64,000 bases of DNA from Aquitalea denitrificans (lineage in GTDB: Bacteria > Pseudomonadota > Gammaproteobacteria > Burkholderiales > Chromobacteriaceae), in NCBI RefSeq assembly GCF_009856625.1, contig NZ_CP047241.1:1488001-1552000 (forward strand), in the 5' to 3' direction. Positions 27,209-33,125 of the stretch are shown here, piece after piece. A program made the translations under genes and the position numbers. Below the pieces are notes generated by a model that had not been told where the DNA came from, made no database searches, and saw nothing but the letters and a program-made list of their open reading frames with translations. Each line of letters opens with the position of its first letter. Position 1 is the stretch's first letter.

Positions 27209-27645
27209 GCGCAACCTTTCTCGCTGCTGGCACTGGTGACCGGAATGCCGACCGAGGGCGGGCGACGGGTGGGGGCGGTCAGCTTGTCGGCAAAGCTGTG
27301 CACGATGTCCGGCCAGTCTTGCAGACCGGCGATGATGCCCACGTATTCACCCTGCCGCAGAAACAGCAGGGCCGGGAATTTCAGGATGCCAAAGCGTTTG
27401 GCGATGGCCTGGCTGGCCGGCAGGTCGGCATAGGCCACGCGGAAGGTGTCGGCGGGGAATTCGCGCAGAACTTCCGGCACGATCACCACATTGTCCAGCA
27501 CCTCGGGATATTTCACCGGGTCGGCATTCAGCATCACGATCAGGTTTTGCGTTGCACTTGCCAGGCTGTCGAGGCTGGCGGCATCAGTTTGCATGTAGCT
27601 GGTGAAGGCCAGCCGCTGCAGCAGAATGTCTTGCTGGGAGTCCAT
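27205..27645 (-). CDS. hupG: Thioredoxin-like chaperone HupG/HoxO (HyaE family)
   Basis: The 146-residue protein has a thioredoxin fold but no CxxC active site in the usual place, as in HyaE/HupG/HoxO. These proteins bind the Tat signal of the hydrogenase small subunit and stop premature export. A typical core is FRVAYADLPASQAIAKRFG followed by FPALLFLRQGEYVG. The start touches the hupF stop. Confidence 0.9.
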   Translation of the reverse strand: MDSQQDILLQRLAFTSYMQTDAASLDSLASATQNLIVMLNADPVKYPEVLDNVVIVPEVLREFPADTFRVAYADLPASQAIAKRFGILKFPALLFLRQGEYVGIIAGLQDWPDIVHSFADKLTAPTRRPPSVGIPVTSASSEKGCA

Positions 27646-27968
27646 CAGGAGGGTTTCCTTTGTGCATCGAATTGGGCTTGCAGATGCGGCGGCAGTTGCG
27701 GTTCGCGCTGGTTGAGATCGGCCAGGTGGATGGCCGGGTCGAAACGGCCATTCATGGCGGCATCCAGTGCAGCCAGCGCATCCAGGATGTCGGCTGCACG
27801 TTCGGCGCTTAGCACCTCGCGTGCCGCGCCCATGAATACCAGCAGCCAGTCACCGGGCTGTACCGCGCCCACCAGCGACAGGTCCACCGTTTGCCATTGC
27901 CCGGCGTGCTGACAGTCGGCCACCAGTTCGTGACAGCGTTCCACTTGCATGGGAATGCCCAGACACAT
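27645..27968 (-). CDS. hupF: HypC-like chaperone HupF/HoxL
   Basis: This paralogue of HypC (107 residues) starts MCLGIPMQVERC with the essential N-terminal cysteine. It has a longer C-terminal helix than HypC, typical of HupF/HoxL, which in other bacteria acts on the uptake-hydrogenase large subunit under air. It overlaps hupD by one base. Confidence 0.93.
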   Translation of the reverse strand: MCLGIPMQVERCHELVADCQHAGQWQTVDLSLVGAVQPGDWLLVFMGAAREVLSAERAADILDALAALDAAMNGRFDPAIHLADLNQREPQLPPHLQAQFDAQRKPS

Positions 27969-28576
27969 CAGCCTTCTCCTTGCAGCACGCGGTCGTCGCC
28001 GATGCGGCAGGCCAGTTCGGCGGACGGGCGCTCGTCTTCATAGCGCTGCATGTCCAGACTGGCGTGATTCAGCCGGTCTCCGTCCTGGCGGGGTGACAGG
28101 CTGACGCCCCAGTCCTGCAACTGCTGCACGGCCAGCGCGATGGCCGGTTCCAGCTGCGCGCGTACCGCGTTGGTCAGGCTGCCGCCATAGTCTTCCAGTT
28201 GCACCGGCTGCACGCCGATCAGCACGATATCCACCGGCAGATTGCCCTTGAGATCGGCCAGCGCCAGCACCTCGGAAAAGCCGGTCTGGTGCAGGCTCAT
28301 TTTCTTGGCGGTGAGATAGGCCGGCACCGCATCGTCGCGGTACACCTTGAGCGTGCCGGGCGTGAGGCCAAAGTCGATGGCGTCAAACAGGATCAGCCGG
28401 TCCGCTGCTTCCACATAGGGCAGCAGCAACAGGCCTTGGGTGCCACCGTCCACCACGTCGACGTTGGCAGGTAACTGATAGCGGGCAAACAGCTGCTCGG
28501 CGGCGCGAACGCCAAAGCCTTCGTCAGCCCAGAGCAGATTGCCCAGCCCCATGATGATGATGTTGTCGGTTTGCAT
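27968..28576 (-). CDS. hupD: Hydrogenase maturation endopeptidase HupD/HoxM
   Basis: HupD is the nickel-dependent check-point protease that cuts the C-terminal peptide off the large subunit once the NiFe site is complete. The 202-residue protein has GLGNLLWADEGFGVRAAEQL with the Ni-ligand Glu, an Asp in LFDAIDFGL and a His in MSLHQTGFSEVL. It is now the first gene after the inserted block; upstream it would normally adjoin hupC, so it may need its own promoter. Its ribosome site is weak (CAGGG). Confidence 0.94.
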   Translation of the reverse strand: MQTDNIIIMGLGNLLWADEGFGVRAAEQLFARYQLPANVDVVDGGTQGLLLLPYVEAADRLILFDAIDFGLTPGTLKVYRDDAVPAYLTAKKMSLHQTGFSEVLALADLKGNLPVDIVLIGVQPVQLEDYGGSLTNAVRAQLEPAIALAVQQLQDWGVSLSPRQDGDRLNHASLDMQRYEDERPSAELACRIGDDRVLQGEG

Positions 28577-28588
28577 GCTGTGATGGCC

Positions 28589-28609
28589 CTGTAACGGAGT
28601 GGGTTACAG
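28589..28609. repeat. 7-bp inverted repeat upstream of hupD
   Basis: CTGTAAC and GTTACAG are separated by 7 nt and end 13 bp before the hupD start codon. It could be an operator or a translation-blocking hairpin; no T-run follows. Confidence 0.4.
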
Positions 28610-28731
28610 ATCAAGATTCATGCCAGTGCCGGACTTGCAGGGAATATGTGCTGGATCAGAGGTTTGGCGCTTATTCCATACGTAATGCAAGGACATAGAC
28701 CTGGCAAATGGAAAGTAAAAGTGCAAACCAT

Positions 28732-28944
28732 CTAACCAGTAGTGATCAGGTAGCTGCCGTGAATGGAAGCGTTCCCGGTAATGGACATGGCTGATTCGGG
28801 AATGGCGGCCGGCTGGCGGTGAAAACTGCGTTGGGCATGCCACTGGTCAATGCAGGCTGCGGCAGTCCTGGACGCAGAGCCAAGTACCTTGCCATTGGGG
28901 TTGGCGGAGGAGTGGATGACGATCAGATTGATGGTGCGGGACAC
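28732..28944 (-). pseudogene. Truncated phage endolysin (amidase-type) remnant
   Basis: The GTG start and its AGGA ribosome site survive. The reading frame begins MSRTINLIVIHSSANPNGK and continues with IDQWHAQRSFHRQPAAI, the N-terminal third of phage N-acetylmuramoyl-L-alanine amidases (normally LIVIHCSAT..., IDxWHxxRGF.R). The conserved Cys next to the zinc-ligand His is replaced by Ser. The later GYHY-type motif appears only as SIHGSYLITTG before a stop at 70 codons. The rest of the domain is missing, so the product cannot be active. Confidence 0.65.
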
Positions 28945-29227
28945 GATATTTCCTCATGCAGGACATGAGGCAAATCGTAGGGAAAGTTAGGAGGAGGGAA
29001 GATCGGGAAGGGGTTTGGTACAAGCGTCGGGCACAGCAGGATCACGGTAGGGAGTGATTTTAATGTGGCTGCTTTTAATGATAAGGTTATATGGCTACAA
29101 TAATTGCTGGTTGTTTCTTAAGGCTTTTGTGAGTAATTGGGTGTGGATTTTGTTTTGGAAATTAGGGTTGTTTTGATAGGGTGTGAGCTTGTGAAATTGT
29201 ATTTATGTACATTGAAAGGAAAATGTT

Positions 29228-30553
29228 TTGAAAGCTACTAAATATCAGGTGTTTCTTAGCTCGACGTATTCTGACTTGGTGGATGAGCGAGAAGGCATTA
29301 TTAAGGCTGTGTTGGAGATGTATAATATTCCAATTGGCATGGAAATGTTCAGTGCAGAGGATGAGGATCAGTGGGAAATTATAAGAAGAACAATTGAGGT
29401 TAGTGATTATTATATTCTTGTTCTCGGGTTGAGGTATGGAACAAAAACATCTGATGGTATTAGCTTTACTCAGAAGGAATATCAATATGCTTTGGAGAAA
29501 AAAATACCAATCCTTGCTTTTGTTATGAACGATACAGTGCCATTGTCAAAAGAGAAGAGAGATGATGATCTTTCAGAGATTTGTAAATTTAGAGAAATGG
29601 TGTTGACTAACTCAAAAATGGCTCAGTTTTGGGAGACAAAAGATCAGCTTGTTAAGAGTGTTTCTATCTCATTGATGAAGCAAATCATGCAAAAGCCTGG
29701 CATTGGATGGGTTAGAGGCAGTAATGCAGGAAATGAAGAGGCTTTGTCGAATGAATTAACAGCTTTGAGTAAGGAAAATAGAGATTTGAGAGATAGGTTG
29801 ATGGAGTTGGAGTCAAAGCTATCATTAAAGTCACCGATCATAGATGTGATGGTGAAGCCCCCTGCTTTTGATGGTGCCTTATCTTCTTATGTGCCAGTTG
29901 AAATGGTGGTGCCTATTGGGCCTGAAGATGTGGATCTATTTCTAAGAGATTACGTTTCAGGCGATGACTTGGAATTGTATAATAATTCAATTCCGGAGCA
30001 AGATGAGTTGGATAGATATAATAGTGAATGTGAGAGAATTTTCAAAATAAAAAATAACTCGATGCCACTTGTTATTAAAGTCTCTAATGTGGGTACGTCG
30101 AAGGCTAATAATCTTTATGTGGATGTTGTGTTTTCGCCTGGCATTTTTGTTTTTGATGGTAATAAAGAATTTTCGATGCCAGTAAGTCCTATTCCGAAAA
30201 ATCCTCTGGAGCGTGCTAGGGCTAAATATTATGGTGCTAGAGTGGGAGGCTTGGATTTGTATGACAAGAAACGTCAAGGTATTTTAGATAATCTATTTAA
30301 TGCAAGGTCGGCGATCTCCCCGAGTGCAAGTATTATCCCCAAAATGCCAAAAATTAATAGGGATTGGGATATGTGGTTAGATGGTGGAAAGGTTACCATT
30401 AAGATGGATGAGTTGCTTCATACGCGAAGTAAGATTTTTTCTGATAGATACAAGATGTGTTTCTTATTTAGTGGTAAGCATAGTGTTATCATTAAAATCA
30501 TATGCGAAGAGTATGGTGAAGTTGAAAGTAAATTTGTGGAATTTGAAGTGTGA
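29228..30553 (+). CDS. DUF4062-domain protein, AT-rich probable foreign gene
   Basis: The 441-residue protein has an N-terminal DUF4062 domain (about residues 5-150: VFLSSTYSDLVDEREGI, EMFSAEDEDQWEII, DYYILVLGLRYG, SFTQKEYQYA). This Rossmann-like, TIR/SLOG-related fold is found in signalling and putative defence proteins. A coiled coil (about 170-200) leads to a C-terminal beta-rich region I do not recognise. The TTG start at 29228 with AGGA ahead is needed to keep the conserved FLSSTYSDL near the N-terminus. Base composition is far more AT-rich than any neighbour. It is the only plus-strand gene in the island. Function is unknown. Confidence 0.8.
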   Translation: MKATKYQVFLSSTYSDLVDEREGIIKAVLEMYNIPIGMEMFSAEDEDQWEIIRRTIEVSDYYILVLGLRYGTKTSDGISFTQKEYQYALEKKIPILAFVMNDTVPLSKEKRDDDLSEICKFREMVLTNSKMAQFWETKDQLVKSVSISLMKQIMQKPGIGWVRGSNAGNEEALSNELTALSKENRDLRDRLMELESKLSLKSPIIDVMVKPPAFDGALSSYVPVEMVVPIGPEDVDLFLRDYVSGDDLELYNNSIPEQDELDRYNSECERIFKIKNNSMPLVIKVSNVGTSKANNLYVDVVFSPGIFVFDGNKEFSMPVSPIPKNPLERARAKYYGARVGGLDLYDKKRQGILDNLFNARSAISPSASIIPKMPKINRDWDMWLDGGKVTIKMDELLHTRSKIFSDRYKMCFLFSGKHSVIIKIICEEYGEVESKFVEFEV

Positions 30554-30670
30554 TTTAATTGTTTTAGGGTTTTTTAATAATAAAGCTTGCTTTAGGTTGT
30601 TGAAAAAAATGGAGTATTTTAGTTTTTCTGTTGATTGTGTGAGCCGTTGGAATAGTTAAGTCGAAGTGAG

Positions 30671-30696
30671 AATGGCCCTGTTCGGGCCATTTTTTA
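30671..30696 (+). terminator. Rho-independent terminator after the DUF4062 gene
   Basis: A perfect 8-bp stem (AATGGCCC / GGGCCATT) with loop TGTTC is followed by a T-run. It lies 118 bp past the DUF4062 stop. Confidence 0.85.
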
Positions 30697-30697
30697 T

Positions 30698-30934
30698 TCA
30701 GAGCAACGATACTTGCCCGGTATCACTTGGTGGTGCAAGGTCATCCTCCTTATCCAGAATTTCCTCAATCCTCCTGTCACACAGCCGGTATTTAGGCACC
30801 AGCACCTTGTTGACGGTGGCGTTATGGCCCAGTTCCAGGCAGTTGTTGCCGCCGTAGGCTTCCACCAGCTTGATGGTGGCACTCAGGCTGATCAGGTCGA
30901 TGATGATACGGACGTTTTCCGGGACCGGATGCAA
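30698..30934 (-). pseudogene. Mor-type (Mu middle operon regulator) remnant
   Basis: A 78-codon frame opens at a TTG with no ribosome site and with a stop codon four codons upstream. Its N-terminal half, IDLISLSATIKLVEAYGGNN, resembles the dimerisation region of Mor/C activators of Mu-like phages. Its C-terminal half, VPKYRLCDRRIEEILDKED, resembles their helix-turn-helix (KYxLSxRxIxxIL). The segment between the two is too short, so an internal deletion is likely as well as loss of the start. Confidence 0.55.
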
Positions 30935-30967
30935 GGCACGCCGCTATTGAATAAAAAGCCTCAAGCC

Positions 30968-31002
30968 AACAGCCCGCCTATCCATTAAATAGCCGGGCTG
31001 TT
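30968..31002 (-). terminator. Hairpin downstream of the 91-aa gene, possible terminator
   Basis: A perfect 9-bp inverted repeat (AACAGCCCG / CGGGCTGTT) with a 17-nt loop lies just past the stop of the gene at 31025-31300. On the minus strand a TTTTT run begins about 10 nt further on. Confidence 0.5.
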
Positions 31003-31024
31003 CTGCACGGGTGACTACGCGGGT

Positions 31025-31300
31025 TTAAGCCAGCAATTGCTGTTGTTGCTGCAAACCCAGCAAGCCCTGCATCAAGTGCCTGCGATAGGCATCAGACGGG
31101 TGCAGGGCAAGCAAGGCCAACACCGCCTCCAGCGTCTGGGCCTGCTCCCGCAATGCGGATTCCAGCTGATCAAAACCACGTGCCAACTCCTGCGCCGGGC
31201 TGCGCAGCGCGGCAAAGCGGTCCTGCTGGAGCATGGCTTGCAGCAGTACGATGTGTTGGCGCATCAGGGGGAGGACGGGTGTGGTGGTTTGGTGTGTCAT
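31025..31300 (-). CDS. Small helical protein of unknown function
   Basis: The 91-residue product is predicted almost wholly alpha-helical and rich in Leu, Gln and Ala, ending in GLLGLQQQQQLLA. No family is recognised. A well-formed AGGAG lies nine bases before the ATG and a hairpin lies just past the stop, which together support a real gene. It is in the island between the Mor remnant and the antitoxin gene and may be phage-derived, but nothing in the sequence proves that. Confidence 0.5.
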   Translation of the reverse strand: MTHQTTTPVLPLMRQHIVLLQAMLQQDRFAALRSPAQELARGFDQLESALREQAQTLEAVLALLALHPSDAYRRHLMQGLLGLQQQQQLLA

Positions 31301-31764
31301 GGGCGTTGCTCCTGAGATGGTATATAGAGCAACGACGGGGTGGTGGAAGACCTGCTTAAGCCGGTAAGCGGTGCAATACAGGATAGGAAGATACGCATCA
31401 GAAGGCTCCAGAAAGCAGCTGGAATCTGCTCCCTACGACGCCAATCGCGGGTGGCAGGCGCATGGCGGGATTGGCGTTACCGGCTTCCTTCCCGGCGCCT
31501 CAAAAGAGGCTCCCACCATGGCCCGCCATAAAAAAGGCAAAGCAATGGTGTGCGGACTGGTACGCAAGCGCGTAGCAGTCCGGGAAGCTCGGGACGCCAA
31601 TCCCGGTGCCGCTATTGAACGGCACGGAGGGGATTATCTAGTGCTGCGGGTGGGAAGGCAAGAAACATGGGGGTAAGGCGAGCGGGGCCAGGCGGGGCAT
31701 GGTGTACGAGCACGGGTCGTGGATGGCAACGCAGTGCAAGCTTGCATCAGCTGCGACGCAAGGT
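31301..31764. other. Island interval without a supported gene
   Basis: The interval contains a 9-bp inverted repeat (ACGCCAATC at 31438-31446, GATTGGCGT at 31469-31477) and a third GACGCCAATC copy near 31593. A 101-codon plus-strand frame at 31371 has no ribosome site and no recognisable content, and I do not call it. Confidence 0.5.
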
Positions 31765-32052
31765 TTAAACGCGACGTGCTTGCCTTAGCTGGCGGCGGGC
31801 CTGCGCCAGGTCCCAGGCGCTTTGCAGCGCCATCCAGAACTGTGCGTCCTGGCCGAACACGCAGGCCAGCCGGATGGCAGTATCCGGGCTGATGCCGCGC
31901 TTGCCGCCAATCAGTTCGTTGAGCCTGCGCCGCGAGATGCCCAGCCGCCGTGCGGCATCGGTCTGGCTCATGCCGGAGGGTGCCAGAAAGCGGCTGTCCA
32001 GAAAGCGGCCGGGATGCAGCGGGGTGCGGGCACTGACGAGCGGAGTGGACAT
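31765..32052 (-). CDS. higA: HigA-family antitoxin (XRE), without HigB partner
   Basis: This 95-residue HTH protein has the HigA/VapI signature: HPGRFLDSRFLAPSGMSQ, then the helix-turn-helix AARRLGISRRRLNELIGGKRG and ISPDTAIRLACVFGQDAQFW. HigA normally neutralises the HigB mRNA-cleaving toxin encoded just upstream. Here the 170 bp upstream contain no toxin gene, so it is an orphan antitoxin or a regulator of other genes. A 10-bp inverted repeat 38 bp before the start could be its operator. No clear ribosome site is visible. Confidence 0.85.
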   Translation of the reverse strand: MSTPLVSARTPLHPGRFLDSRFLAPSGMSQTDAARRLGISRRRLNELIGGKRGISPDTAIRLACVFGQDAQFWMALQSAWDLAQARRQLRQARRV

Positions 32053-32089
32053 GGTGTTGGTCGGGATGGAGTGTTGGGCTGCGTTGCTT

Positions 32090-32113
32090 TGCCGCCAGCG
32101 TGTGCTGGCGGCA
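32090..32113. repeat. 10-bp perfect inverted repeat upstream of higA
   Basis: TGCCGCCAGC and GCTGGCGGCA surround a GTGT loop. No T-run follows on either strand. The position fits an operator for the XRE protein. Confidence 0.5.
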
Positions 32114-32146
32114 GTTCGACGAATCCCGCGGTCTTGTCAGGAAAAT

Positions 32147-32217
32147 GAAAACGTCAGTGACAAGGCGCGCCGATGCAGACAGTAGGCTGAGTCCGGCAAG
32201 CAGGCGCTGACGTTTTC
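32147..32217. repeat. 11-bp inverted repeat directly after hupC
   Basis: GAAAACGTCAG and CTGACGTTTTC are separated by 49 bp. The pairing can be extended through CAGGAAAA on both sides with a short bulge. On the minus strand the distal arm is T-rich. It may terminate hupSLC or mark an edge of the inserted block. Confidence 0.55.
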
Positions 32218-32222
32218 CTGGG

Positions 32223-32930
32223 CTAGTCCTTGAACATGCGGAAACCGCTGATCATGGTCGACACCATGCTCTGCTTGGACATGATGTCCTCGCGGATGGC
32301 TGCATACACGTGAATCATTACGAACAGGAGGATGGACCACATGCCCAGCCGGTGCCAGTTATGCACGGTGAGGCTGTTGCCGCCAAAGGCGGAGATCACC
32401 CAGCCAAAGCCCTGGTAGGCCCAGCTCTTGGTGCCCAGGCCTTCGCCGTACAGGGCAAAGCCGGTAAAGCACATGAACACCGCCGCCCACAGGAAAGTGG
32501 CCATGGCGATTTGTCCCACCGGGTTGTGGCCGATGTATTTTTTCGGATAGCGCTCCAGGAACAGATACCAGCGCACTTCAAAGAAAAATTCCTTCCACCA
32601 GCTCTTGTCCCATACCGGCACCAGAATGATCTCGCGCGCATGGTGATTACCCACCAGCGCCCAGTACAGACGGCCGATCAGGCCGATGGCCAGGATGTAG
32701 CCAGCGGTGAAATGGGCAAAGCGGATATAGCCCATGACAAAGTTGAAGGTGGCCTCACCCGGAACCGAAGGCAAGGGTTTGCCGATCAGGTAGCCGGTGA
32801 CCGACAGGGTGATGATGCATAGCACGGTGACCCAGTGCCACAGGCGTACCGGTGCCTCGTATACATAAACCGACGTGACCTTGCGGCCTATGCCCTGCGG
32901 GGCGTTGCCGTCGAAGCCGTAGCTTTTCAT
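32223..32930 (-). CDS. hupC: Uptake hydrogenase cytochrome b subunit HupC/HoxZ
   Basis: HupC is the inner-membrane dihaem cytochrome b that anchors HupSL and passes electrons from H2 to the quinone pool. The 235-residue protein has four transmembrane helices. Haem-ligand histidines lie in LWHWVTV, RFAHFTAGY and VHNWHRLGMW. The start at 32930 (MKSYGFDGN) follows AGGAG; the longer frame from 32993 lacks family similarity. It is separated from hupL by 195 bp holding a large hairpin. Confidence 0.95.
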   Translation of the reverse strand: MKSYGFDGNAPQGIGRKVTSVYVYEAPVRLWHWVTVLCIITLSVTGYLIGKPLPSVPGEATFNFVMGYIRFAHFTAGYILAIGLIGRLYWALVGNHHAREIILVPVWDKSWWKEFFFEVRWYLFLERYPKKYIGHNPVGQIAMATFLWAAVFMCFTGFALYGEGLGTKSWAYQGFGWVISAFGGNSLTVHNWHRLGMWSILLFVMIHVYAAIREDIMSKQSMVSTMISGFRMFKD

Positions 32931-32950
32931 GTTGAATCTCCTGTTTTCCC

Positions 32951-33036
32951 GCCGTACCGCCACGCTGCCGGCCATCCCGGGAGTGATGGGCACTCCGGCC
33001 AGCGTGGCGGACGATCAGGAAGTTCGCCGGTACGGC
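32951..33036. repeat. Nested inverted repeats between hupL and hupC
   Basis: An outer pair (GCCGTACCG at 32951-32959, CGGTACGGC at 33028-33036) encloses an inner pair (CCGCCACGCT at 32957-32966, AGCGTGGCGG at 33001-33010) with further GGCC pairing inside. The 195-bp gap has no gene. A hairpin here could protect the 3' end of hupSL mRNA or lower hupC expression. Confidence 0.75.
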
Positions 33037-33125
33037 CTGCGGGGGGAGCAGGGCCATGCCGACTGGTCAATCGTCGTGCCGTTTGCCTGGCAGGGGGTGC
33101 CGCCGGGCGGACGGACGCGACGAAC

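Larger units (their letters stand above)
28577..29227. other. hupD-DUF4062 interval with prophage debris
   Basis: This region holds a 7-bp inverted repeat (28589-28609), the truncated endolysin at 28732-28944 and about 280 bp of AT-rich sequence leading to the DUF4062 gene. No intact gene is seen. No convincing -24/-12 element for hupD was found. Confidence 0.6.
28600..32146. mobile_element. Decayed Mu-like prophage/cargo island inside the hydrogenase cluster
   Basis: The segment separates hupC from hupD, which are adjacent in related clusters. It carries two phage gene remnants (endolysin, Mor), a low-GC DUF4062 gene on the opposite strand, a small helical gene and an orphan antitoxin. The exact ends are not visible; the limits given are hupD-side and hupC-side approximations. 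No integrase, transposase or clear terminal repeat was found. Confidence 0.5.

Noticed and set aside
28577..28980. Second -24/-12 promoter for hupD
   Set aside because: No TGGCAC-N5-TTGC-like sequence was found on the minus strand in this interval.
29162..29485. 107-codon minus-strand frame opposite the DUF4062 start
   Set aside because: It overlaps the conserved FLSSTYSDL region of the DUF4062 gene and has no ribosome site.
31371..31676. 101-codon plus-strand frame in the island
   Set aside because: It has no ribosome site, no recognisable protein features, and a run of direct and inverted GACGCCAATC copies that makes coding unlikely.
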